Made by a program: the position numbers and the translations under genes
Part shown: positions 22,927 to 31,239 of the stretch, piece after piece
Numbering within the stretch: the stretch's first letter is position 1
Layout: each line of letters starts with the position of its first letter
The notes under the pieces: model-generated
Seen by the model: the letters and a program-made list of their open reading frames with translations, nothing else
Database searches by the model: none
Told to the model about the DNA's origin: nothing
IMG/VR virus record: IMGVR_UViG_3300036768_001444
Span: 1-35,729 of that record
From: a virus
Reading direction: 5' to 3' (one strand)
Length of the DNA stretch: 35,729 nt

Positions 22927-23154
22927 CGCGCCAAGGCCAGGGCGCGGCCAAAGCCAAGGCGTGGCCCCGCGCCATAAGCGTGCCGGCCCGGGACGTTTCC
23001 CGGATCACCTGCCGCAGGGGCCGATGGGCTGTTCGTGTCGTGGCGATCCTGTCGTGGCGGTCCCGTTCCGCGCCCGGACAGGTCTCCTCGGGGCCCCGCT
23101 CGCCAGGCCCTGCCGAACGACAGCGGCGAGCCGTAACGGGTCGAGGCTGTCGTC
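22927..23154. other. 228-bp gap within the connector module
   Basis: No confident gene. One plus-strand frame is open throughout and encodes an Arg/Trp/Pro-rich segment, but GC-rich DNA produces such frames easily and no start with a ribosome-binding site is visible. No late-promoter box was found here, so the unit appears to continue through the gap. Confidence 0.4.
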
Positions 23155-23904
23155 ATGGCGCAGGTCGTTTACACCACGGCGAGCCGCGAAGAGGTGCTGG
23201 GCGTGTTGCGCCGCCTGCCCCGCGTACTGGCCGGCACCGAGGCCGACGCCGACCGGGTGGCCGAGGGCCTGCAACTCCGCCTCGGGCTGACCCTTCTGGG
23301 CCGAATCCAGGAGGCCTTCGTCGTCAAGGCCCGCGGCGGCACGGACGAGGCCGGCATCGCCTGGACGCCGCTCAAGCGGGAGACCGTCGCCTCCCGCCGA
23401 CCGGCGCCGCGGAAGCGGTGGGGCGAGAGACCCCGAGGCCTGTTGACCGGCAAGGAGGACGCGACCTGGCGGCGGATTTTTGCCGTCCGGCTGGCCTGGA
23501 TTCAGGCCAAGCACGGCCTGGACTACAAAGAAGCGGCCGCGATGGCCGCCCGGCAGGCCTGGGCCGAGGTCAAGCGGCAGGGGGCCCGCACGAAGCTGGC
23601 CGTCTACGGCGGCCGGCAGGTGGAAATCCTCCGAGACACCGGGGAATTGTTGGCGTCCCTGGGCCCCGGCGTGGACGGCCGGCCTCCGGACGGTCAGATT
23701 CTGCGGATGCTGCCCGGCCGTGTAGTGGTCGGCACGAACAAGAAGACTTGGCACCACCGGGGCGTGCCGGGGCGGCTGCCGCGCCGGCCCCTCTGGCCCG
23801 ACGACGGGCGGCTGCCGGATTCGTGGTGGTCGGCCCTGACCGGCGCCCTGGCGAGCGGTCTGGTTCGGGTCCTGACCCTCATTCTCCAGGGGAGGGTGAC
23901 GTGA
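23155..23904 (+). CDS. Phage virion morphogenesis protein (Mu gpG-like tail completion)
   Basis: 249 aa. Family features are GIAWTPLKRETVASRRP, ILRDTGELLASLGPGVDG, VVVGTNKKTWHHRGVP and PRRPLWPDDGRLPDSWW, with a C-terminal helix. Mu gpG-type proteins help complete and join the tail. The middle (about 100-150) carries an inserted helical segment not usual in the family. It ends by GTGA overlap with the next gene. The order connector, morphogenesis protein, tail terminator matches Mu-like clusters. Confidence 0.75.
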   Translation: MAQVVYTTASREEVLGVLRRLPRVLAGTEADADRVAEGLQLRLGLTLLGRIQEAFVVKARGGTDEAGIAWTPLKRETVASRRPAPRKRWGERPRGLLTGKEDATWRRIFAVRLAWIQAKHGLDYKEAAAMAARQAWAEVKRQGARTKLAVYGGRQVEILRDTGELLASLGPGVDGRPPDGQILRMLPGRVVVGTNKKTWHHRGVPGRLPRRPLWPDDGRLPDSWWSALTGALASGLVRVLTLILQGRVT

Positions 23905-24461
23905 GCCAGAGGGCCCTCCTGTTGGCAGTCCGGGACTGGCTGCGTCGTCCCACGACCGAGGGCGGCTGCGGCCTTTCCGACACGGAATGCGACCTGTCGT
24001 TCGACGGCAGTCCCCCGCCGGTGTGTGGCGAACGGTTTGTCGCGGTCCACGCCGGGTCGTGGGTCGGCAGCGGCAACCGGAACTGCCTGGAGGAGGTCTA
24101 TGGGGTCCAGGTCACGGTCACGGTGCGGATGGGTCGGGCCCCGCGGGACCGGATCGGCAATCTCCTCGTCGGGCCGGAGGGGGAGGCCCTGGACAGGACC
24201 CTTGAGGCCGTTCGGGCGTCACTTCATGCCGACCCGCGGTCCGAATGGGTCCGCCAGCGGGCCAATGAGATCATTGGCGTGGCCGACAACGGGTTCGTGG
24301 AGACGCTGGCGTTTCTGGGCGGCGGCCAGCCCCAGGCAAAAGGTCCGGAATGGTTTGGGGCCGTGGTCGGTGAGGATCAGGGACCGATGCCGGTCGGCAT
24401 CGCCCAAACACTCACGTTCGGCCGGGCGAAGCGGGTTCAGGTCGTTGAGGAGGCATCATGA
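23901..24461 (+). CDS. Probable tail terminator / neck protein
   Basis: 186 aa starting at GTG 23901, which overlaps the previous stop (GTGA). It has a mixed alpha/beta pattern: SQRALLLAVRDWLRR, FVAVHAGSWVGSG, YGVQVTVTVRMGRAPRDRIG and ALDRTLEAVRASLH. The strand-rich VTVTVRMG followed by a helix is common in tail-terminator folds. No specific family was recognised, so the role rests on position between the morphogenesis and tail-tube genes. Its stop overlaps the next ATG. Confidence 0.55.
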   Translation: MSQRALLLAVRDWLRRPTTEGGCGLSDTECDLSFDGSPPPVCGERFVAVHAGSWVGSGNRNCLEEVYGVQVTVTVRMGRAPRDRIGNLLVGPEGEALDRTLEAVRASLHADPRSEWVRQRANEIIGVADNGFVETLAFLGGGQPQAKGPEWFGAVVGEDQGPMPVGIAQTLTFGRAKRVQVVEEAS

Positions 24462-24793
24462 ACGACGAGGCCAGTATGGAGCCAATGTCGGCGGCGGGGC
24501 CGAAGGCGGCGGGGCCGAGGCCAGCGAAAACGCTGCGGATTCACCTGCTCGTGAAGGACCCGGACGGCCGCATCCGGTCGGCGCCGGCCGGGTCGCCCGT
24601 TCTGATCGGGAGCCGGTCGAACTACCGGGCCGCCTGTGACCCGGCCATCGTCCTGGGGACGTACGACCGGGGTACGACCGAGCCCTGGGCCGTCCGCTGT
24701 GCCGCGTGCAAGGCGACGGCGGAGTTTCAGGCGGTTGACCAACCCAAGCCGAACCGGGCCGCCGACCCCCAGGTGGACCCCAAGGACCTATGA
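24458..24793 (+). CDS. Small hypothetical protein with a CxxC pair, tail module
   Basis: 111 aa and not recognised. After a low-complexity Met/Pro/Ala start, a compact domain contains KTLRIHLLVKDPDGRIR, AACDPAIVLG and WAVRCAACKATAEF. The RCAAC could bind zinc with another cysteine. It starts by ATGA overlap with GAGGAGG upstream, and its end overlaps the next ATG. A neck or tail accessory role is inferred from the tight operon only. Confidence 0.55.
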   Translation: MNDEASMEPMSAAGPKAAGPRPAKTLRIHLLVKDPDGRIRSAPAGSPVLIGSRSNYRAACDPAIVLGTYDRGTTEPWAVRCAACKATAEFQAVDQPKPNRAADPQVDPKDL

Positions 24794-25059
24794 CGCTGAG
24801 GGCGGCGCGGCTCGACTTGGGCGACCGCAAGGAAGTCTGGCAGCTGCTCCAACGGCTCGACGAACGGCGGCGGCTGGAGTTCCTCCGGTGGGCGTGCCGC
24901 CAGGTCCGCGGGCCGGACCGGATGGCCGAGGTCCGGGTCACGAATCATACGGGGACGGTCCACGAGACGTACATGGACCTGATGCACCTGGAAGTGGCGT
25001 TCGGCCTGGACCTGGCCGCCGCCCTGGCGGAACTGGTGAGGCGAGTTCGGAGGTTGTGA
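24790..25059 (+). CDS. Small helical hypothetical protein, tail module
   Basis: 89 aa, mainly helical (RKEVWQLLQRLDERRRLEFL, then HETYMDLMHLEVAFGLDL). No family was recognised. It starts by overlap with the previous stop and ends 1 bp before the tail-tube gene. Tail chaperones lie after, not before, the tube gene in most phages. The helical composition leaves a chaperone role open. Confidence 0.5.
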   Translation: MTLRAARLDLGDRKEVWQLLQRLDERRRLEFLRWACRQVRGPDRMAEVRVTNHTGTVHETYMDLMHLEVAFGLDLAAALAELVRRVRRL

Positions 25060-25060
25060 C

Positions 25061-25579
25061 ATGGCGCTGGGGACGTTCGTCGCGGGGCGGTATGCCGGCA
25101 CTTATGACCCCGTGGGGGCCCCGACCGTGGCCGACATCGGCCTTCAGGAGAAGGGCTACGAGATCGGCATTGAGTTCAAAAAGCAGCTCATCCAGGAATC
25201 GGACGGCTACGGCGAAATGATCCTGGACGGCATCTACCGCGGGTGCAATTCCTGGATCATGGGGACGGCCTTGGAGTGGAAGGCCGGCATTCTCAACATG
25301 CTCCTGCCGTATAACACGCTGGCCCCCAGCGGGGCCACATCCCTGGCGGCCGGCGTCATCGGTCGATTGGATTCCGCCGTCGCCGGCATCCTGGTGCTGA
25401 CGGCCGTTGCCGGCACGGCGTCGGCGACGACGCCCGCCAGCCTGACGGCCACCTACGCGATCATTTCGACGGACCAGCTCCGCTGGATGCTCACGAGCGA
25501 GCACCGCAAGATGCCGTGGAAAATGCAAATCCTGCCTTACGACGTGAGCGGCAACGCCACGCTCTGGACCGCGACCTAG
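25061..25579 (+). CDS. Probable major tail tube protein
   Basis: 172 aa. The pattern GTFVAGRYAGTYDPVGAPTV, then GYEIGIEFKKQLIQESDGYG and a C-terminal strand-rich part, fits a tail-tube monomer: a beta-sandwich with an N-terminal arm. The size is normal for tube proteins. It lies just before the tape-measure gene, with a strong hairpin between them. A GTGAC-ATG junction couples it to the preceding gene. The identification is by position and general pattern. Confidence 0.6.
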   Translation: MALGTFVAGRYAGTYDPVGAPTVADIGLQEKGYEIGIEFKKQLIQESDGYGEMILDGIYRGCNSWIMGTALEWKAGILNMLLPYNTLAPSGATSLAAGVIGRLDSAVAGILVLTAVAGTASATTPASLTATYAIISTDQLRWMLTSEHRKMPWKMQILPYDVSGNATLWTAT

Positions 25580-25611
25580 CACGGCGGCCAAGCCACGTTC
25601 CTCCCGCGACG

Positions 25612-25642
25612 GGACGGCCCGGGCACAAGTCCCGGGCCGTCC
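25612..25642 (+). terminator. Strong hairpin between tail tube and tape measure
   Basis: A perfect 12-bp stem, GGACGGCCCGGG (25612-25623) with its complement at 25631-25642, and a 7-nt loop CACAAGT. It follows the tail-tube stop and precedes the tape-measure promoter by 18 bp. There is no T run, but the stem is very stable. It probably lowers read-through from the highly expressed capsid/tube unit. Confidence 0.65.
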
Positions 25643-25659
25643 TCACGTCCGCCCGCCCG

Positions 25660-25673
25660 GTAGGGGCCACAAT
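25660..25673 (+). promoter_or_regulatory. GTAG-N4-CACAAT late promoter, tape-measure unit
   Basis: GTAG at 25660-25663 and CACAAT at 25668-25673, then six bases (GTGGTC) and ATG at 25680. The hexamer departs from TANNNT at its first base, but the box spacing is the same and a leaderless start is again predicted. Confidence 0.55.
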
Positions 25674-25679
25674 GTGGTC

Positions 25680-27350
25680 ATGACCAGCGAAGCCACGCTG
25701 ACCATTGTCCTCCAGGAACAGGCGGCTGCGGTCGCGCCGCCGGCGCCGCCCAGTACCATCCGCCCCCCGCCCCTGCCGACGGCCGCGACGGCGGCAGTGT
25801 CGCCGGCGCCGCCCGGCGCCGTCCGGCCACCGCCCCTGCCTTTGCCGTTGCCGCCCCAGCCCGCCCCGCCGCCGCCACAGACTTCCTCGGCGGTTGTGCC
25901 TCCCGCGAACGTCATGCCGCCGGCGCCCAATGATGCCACGGCCTCGCAGGCGACAGGGGTCCGCCAGCACATCACGTCCGGCGTGATTGCGCAAATCGAC
26001 GACGAGGTGAAGCGGCTGGCGAACGAAATCGAACGGCTGCGATCCCTGCCCAGTTTGCACAAGCTGCCGATGGGGCTCGCCGAGGCCATCGGCATTGTCG
26101 ATGAGGCCAAAAGACAGCTGGACGCCGAGGTCAGGCGGCTGAGGGTCAAGGCGACGAAGCAAAACCTGACCGAAGGCCTGGCCGACGTTTTGCCGGCGGA
26201 AGCGAAGGACGTGGAAGCCGCCGGCATTGCCGCCGAAGCCAGAAGGCAACTGGACGCCGAAATCAGGCGGTTGAAGGTCAAGGCCGCGAAAGAGAATCTA
26301 GCCGAGGGCCCGGCCACCGTCCTGTCGGCGGACACGGAGACAGTCGGGGGCCGGGCCGCCGCGAACACCGTTCTGGCCTGGCTCCGTCCCTTTCTCGGGG
26401 CCAGGCTTCCGGTCGGTCTGAGCGGCCTTCTGGGTGGCGGGTCCGCCGGGTCCGGCGGGTCCGGCCCGGCGGGCGGGGCCGGCGCTGCCGGCGGGGCGTC
26501 GGGCGGGTCTGGGTTCGCGGGGGCTGCTGGCGCCGCCGGTGCGTTCGGCGGCGGGGCGTCGGTCGGGGCCCTGGCGGGCGCGGCCGGGTTGGCCGGACTG
26601 GCGTTCATGGTCGTCCGCGACATCCAGCACATGGCGTCGTCGATCAGCCAGACCTTCCAGACGCAGGCCGGGAATGTCGCCCGGATCGACCCCGACGCCG
26701 TGGCGTCCACGTGGGCGGCCGGCACGGCGGCCATTTTGGACATCACGGACAAGGCGGGCCTGCTCTCGGGCGCGTTCAAGACGCTGACGGGAACGGCCGG
26801 GGAGCTCGTCCGCGGCCTGGACGCCACGGCGAAGCGATTGTCCCGATTCGAGCCGCGACTGGCCGAGGCGCAGGCGATGGCCAACGTGGCCCAGATCATG
26901 GGCGACCTCCGCCGGGCCCAGTTTCTCGGCGGCGAACTGGCGGAGTTTACGGCCGCGCGTTCACGCCTCTCCCAGGTCGGCCAGGACACGCTGGCCGTCG
27001 TGCTCAAACCGATCATCCCCAAGCTCACGCTCGTCCTCCAGCTCCTGGCCGACTTCCTCACGGCGGTCGGCCCCCTCGTCGAGAGCGGCGTCCAGAACAC
27101 CGGCCAAATCGTCAACCTCATTGCCGCCACGCAGCCGCTCCTGGCCAACATGCTGTCGTCTGTTGCGGCCGTCGCCAAGAACACCCGCCGCGACGAGGCG
27201 CTCAAGCTCAACCAGCAGTTCAACTTCATGGAACGTCTTCTGGCACTGAGCTTCCAGGAACGCCCCGGCGACGTGCCGTTCCTGGACCAGCGGGCCGCCG
27301 CCCGCGGGATGCCGCCCGTGCCCCAGGGCGGTGCGGCCGTGATTCGCTAG
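25680..27350 (+). CDS. Tape measure protein
   Basis: 556 aa. The N-terminus is very proline-rich (about 20-85). Two related coiled-coil repeats follow: EAKRQLDAEVRRLRVKATKQ and EARRQLDAEIRRLKVKAAKE, about 50 residues apart. Next come a Gly/Ala/Ser-rich hydrophobic stretch (about 245-310) able to cross a membrane, and helical segments to the end. Coiled coils plus a hydrophobic core between tube and tip genes mark the tape measure, which sets tail length and helps DNA entry. At about 1.5 A per residue it predicts a short tail of roughly 80 nm. No chaperone gene separates it from the tube gene. Confidence 0.65.
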   Translation: MTSEATLTIVLQEQAAAVAPPAPPSTIRPPPLPTAATAAVSPAPPGAVRPPPLPLPLPPQPAPPPPQTSSAVVPPANVMPPAPNDATASQATGVRQHITSGVIAQIDDEVKRLANEIERLRSLPSLHKLPMGLAEAIGIVDEAKRQLDAEVRRLRVKATKQNLTEGLADVLPAEAKDVEAAGIAAEARRQLDAEIRRLKVKAAKENLAEGPATVLSADTETVGGRAAANTVLAWLRPFLGARLPVGLSGLLGGGSAGSGGSGPAGGAGAAGGASGGSGFAGAAGAAGAFGGGASVGALAGAAGLAGLAFMVVRDIQHMASSISQTFQTQAGNVARIDPDAVASTWAAGTAAILDITDKAGLLSGAFKTLTGTAGELVRGLDATAKRLSRFEPRLAEAQAMANVAQIMGDLRRAQFLGGELAEFTAARSRLSQVGQDTLAVVLKPIIPKLTLVLQLLADFLTAVGPLVESGVQNTGQIVNLIAATQPLLANMLSSVAAVAKNTRRDEALKLNQQFNFMERLLALSFQERPGDVPFLDQRAAARGMPPVPQGGAAVIR

Positions 27351-27369
27351 TCGAGAGGAGCCGTGTGTC

Positions 27370-29094
27370 ATGAGCCTGTCCTTGCCGGTGGTCGGCCAGC
27401 TGTCCTACGGGTCGGTCACGTTCAATTGCACGGCCAAGACGAAGGTCACCGGCCGTCCGGTCTACGACGCCGCCCGCCGGATGGTCAAGTACGTCCAGTT
27501 CCGCATTCACGTCGAGGGCTACCTCCAAAGCGACAGCGGCACCGACGCCACGATGAACGTCTGGCGGCAGCAGCTCACGACGCCGGGCCTGGGGCTCTAC
27601 TACCACAACAAGGGTTTCGGCGACTTCTTCGTCAACGTCAACAGCGTCAAGGACGTTCTTTGGGGGCCGATGCCGAGCCTCTTGGAGTTCACGCCCCTGG
27701 GCGGGAACCTGGCGGCCTTCGTCGTTTGGGAGTGCGAGGTCCACGTCCCGCAATGCGGCACGGCGGCCTATTCCTTCGCGCTGTGCGAATTCAATTACGA
27801 AGTGGACTATGACATCGACGAGCACGGCTTGAGCACGGTGACGACCAGCGGCCACATCGAGATCGCCAACAACCGTTACGGCCGGGCGGTGCTGGACAGC
27901 CCGGACAACTATCTGGAGAAGATCATTCCCGACGTGGCGCTGGGCTTCAAGCGCATCCAGCGAACACGACGGTTGGCCAACAACCGCTCCCGCATGGATT
28001 TCCGCTTCGTGGACAGGGAAATTCCGTTCCCCCTGCCCGCCGGGGTCACGGCCATCGACGTGCGGCACCGCGTCAGGAGCAACCTGGGCGACGGGTTCGC
28101 CAACTGGGCCAACACGATTTCGGGGACGGTCCACGTCGCGCCTGGCATGCCCAAGAGCCACGCCATGCTGAAATTCTGGTCGATCTTGCGCGGCCGGATT
28201 GCCGCCACCCAGAGGACGCTGGGCGGCATGTCGAACGTACTCCTGACCGACGTGGACATTGACGAGGATGTGTTCGGCCTGGGGACCAGCTTCTCCGTCA
28301 GCTACATCATTATCTGCTCCCTGGAGCAAATCCTGGCGGCGTCGGGGCTGTGGGAGCCGACGAACGACAGCTTCGGGGCGTGGAAGGCGAGCCTGGCCAA
28401 CAGCGCCTTCCATCCGAGGGGCTATGCCAAACTGAAGTTCAACCCGGCCTCCGACGTGCTCCTCGACCTCTGCTTGACGCCATCGGCCGCCCAGCCCGGC
28501 GCCGCCTCGCCGGGCAACCCTCCGTCACAGATTCTTCAGCCCGGCCCGTGTTCGGGACTGCCGCTCAGGCCCGAGGTCAGCTGGATCAAGTACGAGAACG
28601 CGATTTACTACGAAGAGCAGGGGCGAAAGGTCTTTTGGACCAGCCTGCGCGGGGCGGAGGGCGTCATCGAGAACCCACCGCCACCTGGAAGCGTGGCCAA
28701 CGGCAACGCCCAGGACATGGCCCGCGGCACCGTCGGGCCGCAGAACGAAACGTCCGTTCCCACGGGCGTGGCCGCCTACAGGGCCCAGCGCGTCGGCCAG
28801 CCGTATTACAAGCTCCACCTGATCGGCAAGGCCACCCGCTACGGCTACCCCATCCCCATTCCCCGGCTCATCAGCAAGACTTACATCCTGGAAAGTCTGG
28901 GCGTCCCGCGGATCACTCACAAGGTCATCGGCTCGAATTGCGGCGTGCCGATCTACTCGGCGAAATGGCACGTGGAGTACATTTTGTGGTTGAAAAGCCC
29001 GACCACCATCGACGGGAGCGCCAACCCGAAGACCGGCACGGACGGCGGCCCGTTGCCGACGAACGCCAACAGCAAAACGCCGGGCATTGGTTAG
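27370..29094 (+). CDS. Large distal tail/baseplate protein
   Basis: 574 aa and not assigned to a family. The start (LSLPVVGQLSYGSVTFN) and the central GLSTVTTSGHIEIANNRYGR resemble distal-tail/tail-tip proteins by their strand-rich pattern. The second half has a Pro-rich linker (about 375-400) and a further domain ending AKWHVEYILWLKS. GAGAGGAG before the ATG is a good ribosome-binding site. It follows the tape measure, where tip proteins sit, and ends 7 bp before the convergent HEAT-repeat gene. Confidence 0.55.
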   Translation: MSLSLPVVGQLSYGSVTFNCTAKTKVTGRPVYDAARRMVKYVQFRIHVEGYLQSDSGTDATMNVWRQQLTTPGLGLYYHNKGFGDFFVNVNSVKDVLWGPMPSLLEFTPLGGNLAAFVVWECEVHVPQCGTAAYSFALCEFNYEVDYDIDEHGLSTVTTSGHIEIANNRYGRAVLDSPDNYLEKIIPDVALGFKRIQRTRRLANNRSRMDFRFVDREIPFPLPAGVTAIDVRHRVRSNLGDGFANWANTISGTVHVAPGMPKSHAMLKFWSILRGRIAATQRTLGGMSNVLLTDVDIDEDVFGLGTSFSVSYIIICSLEQILAASGLWEPTNDSFGAWKASLANSAFHPRGYAKLKFNPASDVLLDLCLTPSAAQPGAASPGNPPSQILQPGPCSGLPLRPEVSWIKYENAIYYEEQGRKVFWTSLRGAEGVIENPPPPGSVANGNAQDMARGTVGPQNETSVPTGVAAYRAQRVGQPYYKLHLIGKATRYGYPIPIPRLISKTYILESLGVPRITHKVIGSNCGVPIYSAKWHVEYILWLKSPTTIDGSANPKTGTDGGPLPTNANSKTPGIG

Positions 29095-29101
29095 CGGGCC
29101 G

Positions 29102-29998
29102 TCAGAACGTCCTTTCCACCAGTGCAACCATGCGCTCGGCCGCCTGCCGGACCGCGGCGCTTTTGTCGTACTTCAGCCTCCGCAGTTCGGGGAGCAGTTC
29201 CTTGGATCGCTTGTCGAGGAGGAAGACCGCGTTGACGGCCGCCGTCCGGATGGCGGGCTCAACGTCCTGGAGCCTCTCCTTGATGACCGGAAACGCCTTG
29301 CCGCGCAACTCCTCGTGACGCTCGATGATTTTGACATAGGAGCGAAACGCCTCCCATCGAGGGCTGTCAAGGAGTTTCTCCCACCTGTGCTTGTTGAGGG
29401 GGTGGCTACACCATTCGGCCAGGCGCAGCAGGTCCTTTTCGGTCGTCACGATCTCGCCGAGGGTCCGCAGGGCCTCCACCATGGCGCTAATCCAGTCCTG
29501 AATCCTGTCGATGGTGCCATCATTGAGGTCGTTCTTGAACGCGGCCTTGTAGCAATCGAGGGCCAGAAAGACGAGTGGGGCGGCGTCCGAGGCGTCCTCC
29601 TTCATTTCCGCCAGGTCCTTTATGGCCTTGAGCGCGTTCGGCAGGAAGGCGTCGGTGAGGACGGTCTTGACGGGCCGGTACAGCTGGGGCGCGACTTTCT
29701 CCAGGGCTTCCAGGGCGGCGATGCGGCCGTCGCTTCCCGTATTCTCGATCCCGGCCATGACGATCAGGGCCCGGGCCGCCGGCCGGGCCTGTCCCCCCAG
29801 GGCCCGCAATTCCGCGGCGGCCTTGATCCGCGTCGCCTTGTACGGGCTGTCCAGTTGCTTGACGAGCGCGGCCACGCGCTCGTCAAGCTCCTTGGGGTCG
29901 GCCGCTGGCGTCCCGGCGTCCTGGCCGGCGGCCCGGCAACAAAACCCGAGGGCGGCCACACAGACGCAAACGCGGACGCGGAGGGCTTGGGGCGTCAT
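29102..29998 (-). CDS. Secreted HEAT-repeat protein (probable moron gene)
   Basis: 298 aa. The N-terminal signal peptide is MTPQALRVRVCVCVAALGFC with an AAG/Q cleavage area. Repeated helical pairs of HEAT type follow: TRIKAAAELRALGGQARPAA, RIAALEALEKVAPQL, AVRQAAERMVALV. HEAT repeats bind proteins. It is transcribed alone against its neighbours, with AAGGAG before the ATG at 29998. That placement is typical of morons, lysogenic-conversion genes not needed for the virion. The export and partner are inferred. A possible minus-strand promoter lies in the 189-bp divergent gap, but no clear box was found. Confidence 0.75.
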   Translation of the reverse strand: MTPQALRVRVCVCVAALGFCCRAAGQDAGTPAADPKELDERVAALVKQLDSPYKATRIKAAAELRALGGQARPAARALIVMAGIENTGSDGRIAALEALEKVAPQLYRPVKTVLTDAFLPNALKAIKDLAEMKEDASDAAPLVFLALDCYKAAFKNDLNDGTIDRIQDWISAMVEALRTLGEIVTTEKDLLRLAEWCSHPLNKHRWEKLLDSPRWEAFRSYVKIIERHEELRGKAFPVIKERLQDVEPAIRTAAVNAVFLLDKRSKELLPELRRLKYDKSAAVRQAAERMVALVERTF

Positions 29999-30133
29999 GG
30001 CGTAGCTCCTTGGCGGTTCGACCTTTGGCATTTCGTTGGCGGAACGGAGGAATTGTCGTCTCCGGGCCAAGTTTCCGCAACCTGGACAGACGAGCACGTT
30101 GGGCCGCTCGACAAAATCTCCGCGCCGAATCGG

Positions 30134-30147
30134 GTAGGTCTTACTCT
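30134..30147 (+). promoter_or_regulatory. GTAG-N4-TACTCT late promoter, lysis/accessory unit
   Basis: GTAG at 30134-30137 and TACTCT at 30142-30147. The predicted start near 30154 gives a leader of about 34 nt with GAGGTG before the ATG at 30188. An ATG at 30159 opens only a 20-codon frame. Confidence 0.55.
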
Positions 30148-30187
30148 GAAGGCACGACATGCCACGCGGCCATCCGAGGTGTCGGCT

Positions 30188-30508
30188 ATGGGAGAGGTCG
30201 AAGTCCACTCGCCAAGTGTGAGGGTTGGTGCGGACCGCCGGTCCGGAAGCGGCTGGACGATGGGCGTAAGGGGCTGGGCGGCCCAGGCGGTCAACGTGAC
30301 GGCCGTCGCCCTCATCTGCCTCATGTTCTACCAGGACCGGCACGAGGCCCTCAAGGCCGCGACGGAGGACCGGAACCTCTACCGCGAGGAACTGAAGGCC
30401 GAGCGGGCGGCGCGGGCTGCCGAGATCGCCACCCTGAACCAGACGATTGGCGAGAACACCTCGGCGGTCAAGGACTTGGTCCGCGAGTTCCGGAAGCACG
30501 CACCATGA
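30188..30508 (+). CDS. Membrane-anchored coiled-coil protein, spanin- or holin-like
   Basis: 106 aa from ATG 30188. There is one membrane segment (about 31-46, AQAVNVTAVALICLMF). A charged coiled coil follows (LYREELKAERAARAAEIATL) and ends in a basic tail. One N-terminal membrane anchor plus coiled coil is the form of i-spanins and some holin-associated proteins. GAGGTG is 6 nt before this start; ATG 30260 is an alternative, with GGAAG. The stop overlaps the start of the next small membrane gene (ATGA). Confidence 0.55.
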   Translation: MGEVEVHSPSVRVGADRRSGSGWTMGVRGWAAQAVNVTAVALICLMFYQDRHEALKAATEDRNLYREELKAERAARAAEIATLNQTIGENTSAVKDLVREFRKHAP

Positions 30509-30609
30509 CGCCGGCATTGGTCAACGTGGCTGTGATAGTTCTGGTGGTCTGGCACAAGGCCAACAGGAAGGTCCAACCGTCTGCCCGCCATCCTGTCCGC
30601 TGGGAGTAG
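30505..30609 (+). CDS. 34-residue membrane protein
   Basis: 34 aa. A single hydrophobic segment (LVNVAVIVLVVWH) is followed by a basic tail. It is coupled by ATGA overlap to the preceding gene and followed 11 bp later by the hydrolase gene. Such tiny membrane proteins are often part of lysis cassettes, but no family match can be claimed. It is too short to be detected by length alone; the coupling supports it. Confidence 0.45.
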   Translation: MTPALVNVAVIVLVVWHKANRKVQPSARHPVRWE

Positions 30610-30620
30610 GGAGGCTGCGC

Positions 30621-31205
30621 GTGACTCTCGACGAAGCCCTGCCGGAGCTTGAATCGGGCGATTTGCTCCTGGTTCGGCGAAGCCGCACCTGGTTCGGTCG
30701 GTTGGTCCGTCTCTTCAGTGAATCACCGTATTCGCACGCGGCGATGGTGGTGTTCTTGCAGGCGCCGCGAGTGGCGGCGATGCCCGCTGTGCTGGAATCC
30801 TTAGAGGGTCACGGGGTCCGCCTCTATCCGCTTGACCGGTACGTGCGTGAGTGTGATGCCGCCGGCGTCATCCTCGACTGGTACAGGATCGTGGACGAGC
30901 GTGTGGACCGGGACCGACTTGTGGGCCATGCGCTGGCCCACTGGGGTGAGCGTTACGCGCGGCCGTGGCAGTTTGTGGGCTCCTTCGGCCGCCTGGCTCG
31001 CGCTGTGCGACGGTGGCTGAGGATGCCGCCAGACGCTGACACGTCGGGCTGGTTCTGCTCGGAGATATACGCCGACGCCCTTTTGTTAGCCGGGTATCGC
31101 CCGAACGAGGACGAGCCGCCGCTCGTCCCGGCCTTCACTCGCCCTGGAGACCTAGCGATGTTGGACTGTCTTCAACGCCGCGCCGTCCTGACGGCGAAAC
31201 GGTAG
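30621..31205 (+). CDS. YiiX/NlpC-P60-superfamily cysteine hydrolase
   Basis: 194 aa starting at GTG 30621, with GGGAGG upstream. Features are LESGDLLLVRRSRTWFG, then SPYSHAAMVVF (catalytic His) and GWFCSEIYADALL (catalytic Cys). This is the permuted arrangement of YiiX/DUF830-type NlpC/P60 enzymes, which cut amide or peptide bonds in cell-wall or lipid substrates. There is no signal peptide. Next to small membrane genes, a lysis or entry enzyme is plausible. The substrate is unknown, and planctomycetal cell walls make an unusual target likely. Confidence 0.7.
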   Translation: MTLDEALPELESGDLLLVRRSRTWFGRLVRLFSESPYSHAAMVVFLQAPRVAAMPAVLESLEGHGVRLYPLDRYVRECDAAGVILDWYRIVDERVDRDRLVGHALAHWGERYARPWQFVGSFGRLARAVRRWLRMPPDADTSGWFCSEIYADALLLAGYRPNEDEPPLVPAFTRPGDLAMLDCLQRRAVLTAKR

Positions 31206-31239
31206 GCCGCACGGTGCATACTAGGGACGGTTGAATACT

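Noticed and set aside
22620-24461. One long plus-strand frame across the connector and morphogenesis genes.
   Set aside because: Only the part from GTG 23901 shows normal composition and coupling; the rest is shadow.
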